Part shown: positions 30,793 through 42,700 of the stretch, piece after piece | Position numbering within the stretch: the stretch's first letter is position 1 | Layout of the letters: every line of letters begins with the position of its first letter | From: Euglena gracilis | Taxonomy: Eukaryota; Euglenida; Euglenophyceae; Euglenales | Direction of reading: 5' to 3' | Length of the DNA: 64,000 nt | Assembly: GCA_039621445.1 (NCBI GenBank) | Contig: CP154955.1 | Location: forward strand, 23,274,064 to 23,338,063 | Translations under genes and position numbers: made by a program | The notes under the pieces: generated by a model | Seen by the model: the letters and a program-made list of their open reading frames with translations, nothing else | What the model was told of the DNA's origin: nothing | The model's database searches: none

Positions 30793-33700
30793 TGTATGTA
30801 TGTATGTATGTATGTATGTATGTATGTATGTATGTATGTATGTATGTATGTATGTATGTATGTATGTATGTATGTATGTATGTATGTATGTATGTAGTAT
30901 GTATGTATGTAGTATGTATGTATCGATTTTTTTTACCCCACCCCCTCAAAAACGGCCCAAATATGGCCGTTTTGGACCACAAGAGCGCGCCGGAACACAG
31001 GCGAGGCGTGTTAGCAGCCAAAACGGCGAATGGGGGGTGATAGAGGGCCCCACAGGGGTCCATTTGGTCCAACCGACATTTCCGGGAATAATGTACATTT
31101 TCTGGAGATTATTTGACTGAAAATCTCAACCCGCCGAAATGGCAGAGTCGAAGCTGGGGGCGGGGTTGGCGAATCCTACCCAGTTTGTACTCCTTCGCAA
31201 GTGAAGAACTTGGGCCTGGGGGTCAAATGGAAGCAATTCGGAAACTTGGGATCCAGCTGCTCGCGACTGAAAAAAGAATTCCCGGGAAAAGGGCCGGGGT
31301 CATGGTGATAATTTGCAGTTTTCATAACCTTCCCAGGGGCGGGAGGGGGAGGCAGGTTCTACCCCTCCCTTTTCCCCTGCGGTAAGTTTCGCTCTTTCTC
31401 TAAAGAGATAAGAGCTCAGTGACCAGGTTTTGTGTAGTGATGAGCTCTTTACGTGTGAGATGGTGCCAGATTGCAGCAGGTGTTTTTGATGCGTGGCAGC
31501 CAGGGCGGCGTGGCCCAGCCTGGTTGCCCAGTGTCCCAACACAGCCCGGCTTGGCAGCCCGACGCCCCGGCACACCGGAAAAAAAGTTCCTGCCGACCCG
31601 TAACTTTTGAACCCGGTTTAGACCCAAAATCCATGGGTTTTGGGCCAAAATTGGGGTGCCGGGGGTGTCAAAAAACGCTCATTTTCGGCTTAAAAACAGT
31701 TTTTCCGGGTCTGGGAGGCAAAAAAAATCGTTTCGGGCAATTTTTCCCCGATTTTGCCGATTTTTTTTGACCTGGTTTTGACCCAAACTCCATGGGTTTC
31801 GGGCCAAAATGGGGCCGGGGGGTCGAAAAACGCTCATTTTCGGCTCAAAAATAGCTTTCACAGGTCCGGGAGGCCAAAAAAACATCGTTTCGGGCAAACT
31901 TTTTTTTTGGACGGGCTGGTGGTGATTTTTTTCAGTGTCTAGCAAAATGGCTGGCCAGTGGACGCCCCAGGGTTTTTTTAAACAATTGCCTGGAGGGGTG
32001 GTTTTTGGTGGTCCTAATTGACTTTTTTTTGTTGCCCCCTCGGGGAACGGTTGTCAAAAAAATCTGAAGTGACCTGGCACGACTTCTTTTCCATTTTCTT
32101 TACATTTCAGTTGTTTTTTTTTAGCTTGGATCCCAGAGTGACGGACCCCCCCCCCCCAGTGCGGCAGTGAGTGACTGGTATTCAAAAAAATGTGATTGAG
32201 TGGTTTTGGGAGGGTGGTGCCAATGAGTGCAACAGTGAATGAATGCATTTCAAGTTTAATTCTCTTGCAGTCTCTCCTGCTTTCCAACGCGTCCAGACTT
32301 TGGGCCGTAAGCATTTATTTCCTGCGCACATCCAGCCGGACGATGTGAAGCAAGGTGTACACTCTATGTGGATTCGAGTTTGTATCATTGATTGTTGTGC
32401 AGAAAGAAGTTATAAACAACACATCTCTTGAAGGTTTGCAAATTTGGTGCTGTTAGCTCAGCTGGCCAGTCCATTTTATCTGAGAATTTCTCTGCTCTTT
32501 TTTTGATTCAGCACCAAAGCATGTCAGATATCTTACGATAGTGTGAAAGTTCTGTCAATGTGGAATAAAATGCTGGCCATTCATTCCCAGGGGGAAATTA
32601 GAAAGCATTTTTATTTTTACAGCTAATAGGCTAAAATAATGGCCACTTTGCCTAAAATAATGGCCATGTGCCCCCAAAACAATGGCCACCTGCCCCAAAA
32701 ATAATGGCTTTGTGGCCTGAAATAATGGCCACAAGGCCTAAAATACTGGCCATTTTCCTGATAAAGACAACTTTGACGTCGGCCGTTATTTTTGGGTCCT
32801 CTTGTCACATATTTTAGGTTCTCCGGCCAGATATTTACGTTTTCTGTGATGTATTTTGTCCAGTGGCTGGACATATTAGGTCTGCTGGTCATCAAAACTG
32901 CCGTTAGCTGTGATATGAGTTTGTTTCCAGGGTTTTCAAGGTGTTTTAAAACATTTCAAAGTTTTCCATTGCATATAGGGAATTTCTTAAGCCGGACCAC
33001 CTGGGGTTGGGCTGGACCCACCAGGGATGGGGTCCAGCCAGCACCTCTTTCCCAACCAGCAGCTCCCAGCTGGGCTGCGCCCCCTCGGGGGGGGGGCAGA
33101 ATGGGAATCGTCCAAACAGCCAGGGTGGTGGGTGGGTGGTGTCGACCACCCCCCCACCCCCTGCATGGTTGGTGGGGGGTCGACCCCCCCCACCTCTTCC
33201 CGTATTTCCGGGAGCACCAATTTTTGGACTCCAAAATTTTTCCCGCCGCCTTCGGCGCCGGGTTTATTTTGGGGCCATTTGGGACCCATATAGGAGGTCC
33301 CCCATAACCCCGCCCAAACCACATTTTTTTCACATTTTTCAAAATTTCCACATTTTCTCAAAATTTTCATTTTGAGAAAATACCATCGTAAATCAAAAAA
33401 TTTCTAAGAGAAAAATTTTCAGTCAAATTTGACTGGTCCAATTTTTTTTGACGTTCGTTTTTTTCACCCCCTCTGAAAACCACCAATTTTTAAACCTGAT
33501 TTTTGGGAGTTTTTTCTGTGAAAAAAATGTGGTTTTCCATAAAAAAGCATGTATTTTGGGTTCATTTTTCAAAAAGAATTTCAAAAAAATTTTCCTGTCC
33601 ATGATCCCTGTTTTCCCAAAATTGGTGAATGTGCTGTAGTGGGTGGGGGGTCAGCCCACCTCCCCCACCTCCCGGGTCCGGGGGGGGGGGGGTGTCGACC

Positions 33701-36700
33701 ACCCCCCACCAGGCCTTCCCGTTCGCCCTGGGGGGGGGGTCGAACAATTATTAAATCAAGAACTGTGAGGTTTTTTGAAGGTTTTTTTTTTGCAAAGGAA
33801 GGCCCATGGATTTGGGCTTTTTTTTGCCTGTTTTCAGGGTACCTGCTGGGTGCAACCCGGCAGCTGGCAGCCCACTCCCCCCAACCCCCCACCTCCTTGA
33901 GGGATTCCAGCCAACACCTTTTTCAAGCTGGCCCCCCCAGGGGGTCCTTAAGAAATTCCCAGATTGCATTTTTCGAGTGGTCTTGGTAAACATCCCCCCC
34001 CCCTACCATTCCTGATATGTGGCACACCCTGACAGCTTGCTTGTTTTTCTTCATTTTTTTTTGCTACCATCCAGCGAGGCCCAGTTTGGGTGCAACGGGG
34101 ATCCCCCCAAACGTCTTGTCAGCCCAAACTTTCAATTTCTCTGTCTTTTGGTCAATGAAGGGGTTCATTTCCAACTTGACCCACTCCCACCGTTTATGTT
34201 TTTTTTTTGGCATTGATTCTGTGATGCTTTTCAATTTGAGGAAGATCCCCCTGGCGAGCAACCGGGGGGGGGGGCTCCAGCCAAAAGCATTGCACACTGA
34301 AAATGGTATTTCTCGGGTTGATTTTGGGCGACCCACTGCAAAGGACCAAATGCAAACACCACTGCCTCTGGGATCTGCCTGCGTGGTGAAGCATCAAAAA
34401 GAAAAGCTTACAACCTTGTGCAATGGGTGTTCTTATTGACCATGTGTCCTTGCTATCGTCCATTCTCTGTTTTGTCTGCTAACCCCCCCCCCCCACTTGA
34501 AACCCCCCCCACCTATAACCCCCCCCCCACCTATAAAACCCCCCCTCGGGCCGACAAACCAAACCGGGACTTGTAACCCCACCCATGGGGAAAAAATGGA
34601 AACCGCCAGGGACGATTTTTTCGGCCGCAAACCACCCAAAAACTGATTTTTTTGGCAATTTTTTGAGACCGACCATCATCAAAAATGCCATTTTTGACCA
34701 AAATTGTCAAAAATTGCCAATTTTGGGGGGTTTCGGGGTCATTTTTGGGGGTCGGATTTTCACCAACAATTCCGGGACCTATAACCCCCCCCCCCCTTCG
34801 GCTGACCAACCAAACCGGATCCTATGCACCCCGGGGGTTTATAAGTGGGGGGGGTTTGAACGTCAATTGTTGAACAAGACCAGGGTTGAAAAACGGCAGC
34901 TTGTTTGTTGGCTGGCCAGACCCATCGGTTTGGTCCCCCTTTGGACCGTAATTGTTACAGCCCAATGCCGTGAAGGCAGTTCCCTATTAACCTCAGCCCC
35001 TGTTTAAAAGTGATCAGTGTAAAACGGTTGGCAAAATCTTTCTCAAAGTTGAACCCTTTACAAATGAAGTAACTAAACCACATTCGAGCTGCGCCTCTTT
35101 CACTCTCAATGGCTGGGAACCCAGCACAAGAGGGGAAACAGCGTTTTTTTTCCAGCCCCGGGGGGGATATTTGGCGCCGAAAATTTTTGAAAAAGGCACT
35201 ATTTTTGGCATTTTTCGCATTTTTTTGGCCATTTTCGGGGAAAAGTGGGTGGGTGGACCCGGGACCCCCCCTGAGGGGGCCCCCCCCAGGGGGTGGGTGG
35301 GAGGGGGGATCAACCCACCCCCTCCCCCCGGTCTTTAAAAAAAACTCCTGAGGGGAAACACATGCTGGTGAAAAAGGCTGCTTGAACCTGGCCTGAAAGT
35401 CACAGACATTTAAGAAAGTCCCGAAATGAGATACATTTGAAAAATCCTCTTGGGAAAAATTTGAGGTTGATGCATTTATAGCAGAACCCTGTGGCACCCC
35501 ACCAGCAGCAGCCAGCAGCAGACCACCAACAGCAACCCCCCCCCCCCCCCAGCACCTTTGGCACTGGGGCCCCAAAAATGGCCATTTTGAAGTGAGAATT
35601 GGCTTGACCGGCAGGCACATGGGTCCAAACCCGACCCCACTCCCCCGTGGTTTGCCACCCATAGCATAACCCCCCCCCCCCCCCGGTTGGTAAATAGAAG
35701 CTTGGTTAGAAAGCTGCTTTCAATGCTTGCATTTAAGAAGGGTCGAAAGTGCCAGGGGGTGTGGCCATTTTTTGTCACTTTTCATTCAGTTTTTTTTTGA
35801 AACCATCTGAATATTGTTTCGACATCGTCCAGAGATGGAGAAAATATGCCAATATTTGAGGTGAAAAGAAATGCCCACAAACCTCAATTGCGTCTTTTTT
35901 GTAAACACACATGTTTTTTTCAATAAAGATGTTATATACTTTTTATAACAACATGTTTTTTCTTTCATTTCGTTCTAAACGAGCTGCGAGCATGAAGTAC
36001 TCACATCACATACAATACTGTTACCTCACTGAAAAAAAAAACAGAAAAACTGAAAACAAGAAGATGAGCACAACTCAGGGTCAGGAACAGGCTTCTTTTC
36101 AGGAAAATTGCCTTTCAATTTGAGAAATTTCCCAAAAATCATGTGGTTTTGAAGCATTTCGGCCATTTTGATTTCACGCTTGTGATCAAGGGGAAGTTTT
36201 TTCTCATTGTTTTCCGTTTTTTTCCTGTATTTTTTTTCAAAGGAAACATAAAAAACCTTTTTTTCTTCAAAAAAGACGCCAATGGGGTGCTTGATGCAAG
36301 GTAGTCAAGAAGAGTCATTGGGACCCCAAATGGTAAAAATGGTCACATGTGCAGCCCCCACATTCAAGTATGGGGTATTGTCGGGGGTGCATGTGGGGGT
36401 GGTGTGGGGGTGTGGAGGTGTGGGGGTCATGCAAATTTTGTCGTCATTTTTGAATTAATTGCCCTTTGGCCTCGTCCGTTGAGGTCCAGATCCCCCAGAA
36501 CCAAAATAAAAAGTTTTTAAAAAAGAGATCCCACTTGCATCATCCTTACAGTTTCGCGCGCTGCCTCAGGAAGTGTGGGAAACTGTTGGCTGATCAGTGC
36601 CTTTGCTTGCTTGGCAGAAAGACCTGGGACCATACAGGCCAGGGCTCCACTTTCCAAAGTTGTGCATTTCATGCAGCCCTGCTTTCAAAGTGCTTTGTGA

Positions 36701-39700
36701 CTAGAGAGGCATCTTCTCGGGGCAAGTACGAAGTCCGCATCTTCAATCGCGTACACGATCTTTTTCCCCATGTATTAATTATCTCCAATATTTTTTCCAT
36801 TGCTGCACTTTCTCTGGACATTTTCTGTGTTTCATTCTGATTCCCCCTCCCCCTTCTTTCTCACCCCATCAACTTTTTTTTTTTTAGCTTTTTGTTGTTG
36901 GTTTTTGCAGTGGGTTCTTCAGAATCTGTTTTGAAAATCATTTGATTGGCCTATTGCTTTGATTATTGAGCTTGTTTTCTTTCATGTGCTAGATGTTTAT
37001 AATGTAATGGAATTTTAAGTTTGATGTTTCAGATAGAGCTCTAAGAGATTGTGTTTCCTTGAATGGGAAGTTCGAAAAGGTCGTAGTTGACGATTATGGC
37101 AGGGGTTTCCCTTTGTTTCATTTGCGTCATTTGATGCCGGGATGAATAGCTCCAGCAGGCATAGATAGGTGACGTTTCTTCAAACATTTACATATTTCAT
37201 TTTATTTGCAATATCTTCTGGCTCATGACACTTTTGATGTTGCACCATCCAGGGAAAAAAGAAAAATGAACGCAAATGCCTCGTGCAGAATAACTGTTAA
37301 GGGAATATCATTCCCAAACGTGAAATTGTCTCAGCCCAGGTACAACAAAAAAAGGATTTGTACATATTGCCCCCTAAGGAAATGTCGAATGCCCTAGGCA
37401 ATAAACGTCCAAAAATATTCTCTTTGAAGACCTGTTCTTTGGTCCAGACTAGATCGAGCATGAAATTCACTGGTAAACGTTTACAAGCTGCCCACAAAAG
37501 GAAGTCACCAGAAAACTTTCTGGTATGAATTTTTCATTTTTTTTGGAAAATTTCAGCACAACTGGTTTTGGACTTTTGTGTCCATTCGTTTTGGACACCA
37601 GCGGGCAGCTGGGCTGGAACCCCCACCCCCAGACTCCAAACCCCAGGCCAAACCCCAGGGGGGCAGCAAGCAGCTTTGTTTCAGCACCTTTTTGCAGCAA
37701 ACTCACGGTTAGTTACATCTTTTCGGATGCAGTCACAATAAAAGTGAAACCTTGTTTCGTGCCATGCCGGAAGGGAACAACACAGCCCCTATTTGCAAGC
37801 CCGAAAGGGCTGGTATGCATTGTTCTGTTGCATCTTCTCTGTTGCATCATCTGCATCTGAGGATTGTTAAACATTGGATGCAATCAATAAACATCTTTCC
37901 CAGCGGCCATGCTAAAGCATTGCAATCAAAATTTATTATTCTTCTCCAAAAATTTTTATATACAGGAAAAGGAATTTCTGAAGGATTCCCAATTATGGGT
38001 ATTTTTAGTTAGTCCAATTTTTTAAAGAAAAGGTTTGGTTTTTAAAAGGTTGGGGGAGGCAGAGGTGGGTGGGTTCTGGCATAAGTGGGCACCCCATTTT
38101 TTTTGGTCCCCAAAATTGACCCCGAAAGGTTGGTCCTCCGAACCCCCCTGCCAAACTCCTAAAGTGTGTAGGTGGGTATTAAAAAGAAACCTCTGTTCAC
38201 ATCGATGGCAGTTTTTATGTGTTGTGAGGTTCTGGAAAAAAAATTGAGCTCAATGAATGCGGTGTTCAAAAGTCAGATGAATGAAACCTGACCGCAAAAA
38301 ATGGCATGTTTTTTAATCTCTGTTTGGAGTGTGGTTAATTCTGCAATTTATTGATTCAGAGATTCAAACGTGTATTTCTTCAGCAGACTGGGGGGATTGC
38401 TCACAATCCTGCATAATCCTGCTTGATTTCATTTTTTTCAGGAAATCTCAAATAGGAAAAAGGAGACCCCAAAAAGCATTTTGGACAGTTGCTTTCTACT
38501 GTTCATTTTTGAATCATATTTTCCATCCTGTTTTATGCCAATTTATTTTATATCATCATGCAGGAGGGAAATTTTTGGGCCTCATAATCCAACATACTCC
38601 CACATTATCTCACATAATTTTCATTGATTTTCATTGATTTTCATTTAATTTTCATTTGTCGAAAATGGCCTCAAAGCACTAAACCCCACCAGGTGTTTTC
38701 CCTTTTTTTTTTTTTTGCAATTTCGGACTTCTTTGCACAATAAATTTCGTTTTGATTGATTCATTGATTGCCATTTCTCACCTGTTTCTGGTGTTGGTTT
38801 TCTTTGGGCTCATGGTGATGCAGAGAGGACAGAGTTATTATTTAATTTGGGGGGATTTTAATATTTTCGATTTTTTTTGTCTTTTCCAGGGTTGATTTTT
38901 TTCAGAAAGAAAATGTTGTCCACCAGATCCTAGATTGTTTTTTTTTCTTTTGGGGTTTTATTTTTTGTCCAGTTTTAGGTTTTTTTTGCCGAAACTTCAT
39001 AGATTCTCATGCAATATCCATTTTTTTTTTATCTCTGGCACATCACGTTCCAGTGTGACTTTGAGCATGAAAACGGGGCAATGTTCCCCCTACGCCAAAG
39101 GAGGAAAGAATCAACTAAAGAGTCAGCAAATATCACCACATAATTCACATTTTCCATCTGATGGCAGAAGCGGTCTGCAAGATTTTGCCCTTCCTTTGGC
39201 ACCGTGCTTGAGGAGTACTTGGAAAAACTCGGATGAGTCATTTTGGAATTCTGATCTGCAGTTTGTGAATGAGAGTCAAGACAATGTGGGGAAAAAACTT
39301 GAAAAACTCGTTTTGGTGCTTCTGCAAATGTTTGCTTTCGAGGAGGCGAATCAAATGTAAACCAGGAAATATGAATGCCTGGTTTTGATCTGTAGGAATT
39401 CTGGCCACTCATTATTGAAAAAGCTTTCGCGAAGTATTGTGGGTCATACGCTGCGTTGGACGGAGGTGTCAGTGCATGGGCGATGGAGGCAATGACTGGT
39501 GATAAAGTATTCAAGCTGAGTAGGTGTGTGTATGTGTGTTTGCTGCGCGCAAGTGGATTGGATCCCCTGTATTCTTGACCTGCCATGGTAAGACGTGCAA
39601 ATCTAAGGAATTAATGCAGTGTTTATTCACTAGGTGTCTCTCCTCCATTGCTGCCCTTCATCTGTGGATTCTCAAGTCCTATCCTCAAGAATGATCAAAA

Positions 39701-42700
39701 GAAATAATTCTGGACCATTATTTGCATCCTGCAGGCGGGTTGCAATGGAAAGGAAGTTCTAACACATGAAACAGTGATTCATTGATGTGATGGGTATTTT
39801 GAGTGCATTGCAGAGAGCCATTGGCTCTTGACATTATCATCTGGGAGGTGACATGGCATGCGATTGGCATGCTTCCCACAAAACTGGGAAGGCAGGATGG
39901 AAGAATGTTACAGAGATTGTCTGAAAGATGCCGAGCCTGAATGATAGGATGACAGGATGTTCATTGCTGCCAGGGAACACGTGGGTAGCCTCTGGCATCG
40001 GTATGACCTTGTGCACAGGCTGCTTCATTGCAAAGCTGACCAAATGGTGACCTGGGCTTTTCTGTGTTTTTCTTTGCTAACTGTGTTAGTGCAGTTTCCT
40101 GTTGGCTCCGCTGCCCTCGGCTTACTTTTGTCCCAGAAACAAAACAGGGCAGCCACAACCAGCCTGCATTTGACCCCCACCAACCCTTCAAATAAGCGGT
40201 CCGTGGGCTTGAGCAAGAAGCCAGAGGGCTACTCCTCCGAGAAGCTGTTTGACATCCTTCGCAAGCCTCTGCTTTCATTTCAATCCGCCCCTCGCCGTTC
40301 CCGTCCACCAACGGGGACAGCCGGAAAGGAGGAAACAAGGGGGGCCCAACGTGGTCAGTTTGTTCCCCGTGCTGCTGGTGGTTGGGCTGGGCCACGGTTG
40401 TTGGGCCCCCGTGTCCCTTCCTCCCCCTCCCCAGTCCGGAGCCCTCCCGAACAGGCTTGGCCCCGTGGGAGTACGACCGCGCCAGCCAGGGCCCGGCGGC
40501 CCATTGGGTGTTGCCTCTCTCGCAGGCCAGGGCCGGAGGGGGGGGTCCGTGCCGGGCCCTGACCCCGAGGCGCTAATCGCTGCGTCGTCAGAGGCGGGGA
40601 ACGACTCTGCGGCGGAGGCCGTCCAGGGCATTGTTCAGGTGTGGGCCGGGGTTGGGGGCCGGACTGCCACTCGGGCAGGGCAGCCTCTTCGATATCCACT
40701 TTTATTGGAAGGGCTGTGTTTGGGGAATCGTTTAACAGGAAGTGGACCCATCATTCCGGGGGGGTCCAATCAGCCAGCAACCTTTTTTCCAACCCCAACC
40801 CCTCCCCCCTCATTGACAATTGTTTTTCCAGCAGCCTGAAGGCTGGACGGCAACGGAGTTTTCTCTTTTGGGGGTTCAAAAGAGGTCGGAAAGGTGCTGG
40901 CTTACATTTTCGGTTAAAAAAAACCAACTTTTTGCAAAATTGGCATTTTTGGCACCACTCAATTTTCTGGTTCAACCCCACCTCGCGTTCAATTCCAATT
41001 ATCGGAGAGTCCCAGTCGGAATTGGGCTGACCAGGTAAATTAATGGGTCGGGTTTAGTTCCAGCCGTGGGGGGATCGGGGGGGGGGGGGAGGTGCGCCTT
41101 TCCAGCCAACCCATATTTTCAATCTCTGAGCTGGACCCCCTGGGGGGGTCGTTAAGCAACGCCGTGGCGCTAAGTGACGGTGACGCCCTGGCTGTCCAAC
41201 TTTCCAATCTTTTCTGCCCCAAATCAAAAACCAGAAGTTTCATTCTGAAGGTGAAATCTGGTCTCCACGTCAGACTTTTACTCATTAGAAGAATGGTTGT
41301 GGAATGAAGATTTTAGGAAAATGGGAAATTTCCAGCCTGGCATCTCGCCAAAATGTGTCGGAAGAGTGTCTAAATGTGTGTTGTGTTGCGGGCCATTGAT
41401 TGGGCCTCAGCAGAGGAAGAGAAAGAGGAAGATTTACTGCGCCGGCAGGAAACAGAGAAAGAGGAAGATGCTCACGGCGGGCGAGTGTTGTTGAGTATTA
41501 TTTCCAGGCGTTGAGAAACTCCATCCAACGAAGGGGTGCCTGGAACCAGCTTCTTTGCCTCGCCCCCTGCCAGCTGGTTTTTTTTTGCATTGTCATGGCC
41601 AGGCAGTTGTTTTAAGGCGATTTTAAAGGCGTTTTGAGGCACTGTGTGGCATTTTTAAAAGCCTTTTAAGGCTTCTAAACGATCATTTTCCAAGGGCGGT
41701 CCGAGGGCGGTCCATGCATCGAACCAACTTTTTGATTTTGGATGTGGTCAAAAAAAAGTCACAATAAACATTTTTTGAGCGTTGGTTGGATAGACAATGT
41801 TCCAAGAGTTGGCTTATTTTTCGCTAAGATTTGCGATTTCATTTTGCTCGACTGGGCAAAATTCTGTCAGTCCGAGTTTAAAGGTAACCCCCCCCCCCGA
41901 TTGTTAATATTTCGGTTTCCAAAAATTGGCTCCAGGGGTTGCTTACAATTGGGGGTTGCTCATCTTTAGAATTCGCTGATTTCTGCCGTTTTTTTTTGCC
42001 GTTTTAATGAGAATTCCTTCATGACGTCCAGTCAGGGGTTGCTTATTTTTATATGTAACATTATAAGCCAGGAGCAGTCACTCCAGAAAACCACCAAACG
42101 AAAGGGAGGGATTTATTTTTTTTGGCAGAATTTTGCAAAAGGCATTTTATGTGACTGTTTGAAGCAATGACAACAACAAAAACTTTCTTAGGGTGCCATT
42201 TCCTGGAAGCTGGCTATTTTTTGCAAAGGAGATGAAATTTGAGGTTTGCTTATATTTGGGTGTCTGAAATCGGCCAAAGGGTTGCTTTTATTTGGGGGTT
42301 GCTTACAGAGGGGGGGGGGTTACTGATATTTGGGGGGGGTTATTTTGGGGGGTTTTGGGGTTTTTTTTAAATAAAAGTTTCAATCAAGGGCCCTGCCGCG
42401 TTTTTTGGGGATGTTTTGATGTTTCTATGTTTCAAAATGATTTTTCCAACACATTTTTTTAAAAAACTGAGTTTGTTAAATGAAACATTTTGGGAAGAAA
42501 AATCGAGAAGATGGTCTTGTGTGAAGTTTGGGATGATTTTCATATTGAATGATAATTGGTGAATTAAATTGGAAGGGAATACCTGGTCTGTTTTCCTTTT
42601 CCAGGGTCATGCGTACAGTGTGTTGAAGATCCAAAAAGTTGGCGATTTCCGCATGATGAAGCTGCGCAACCCCTGGGGCGGCTTTGAATGGACAGGCCCA

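Noticed and set aside
29753-31120. Open frames of 270 to 455 codons on both strands
   Set aside because: They are translations of a tetranucleotide array without stops in any frame; composition is a strict four-residue cycle.
39029-39586. 185-codon minus-strand frame
   Set aside because: It overlaps calpain exon 7, whose plus-strand sequence matches a known family and has proper splice sites.
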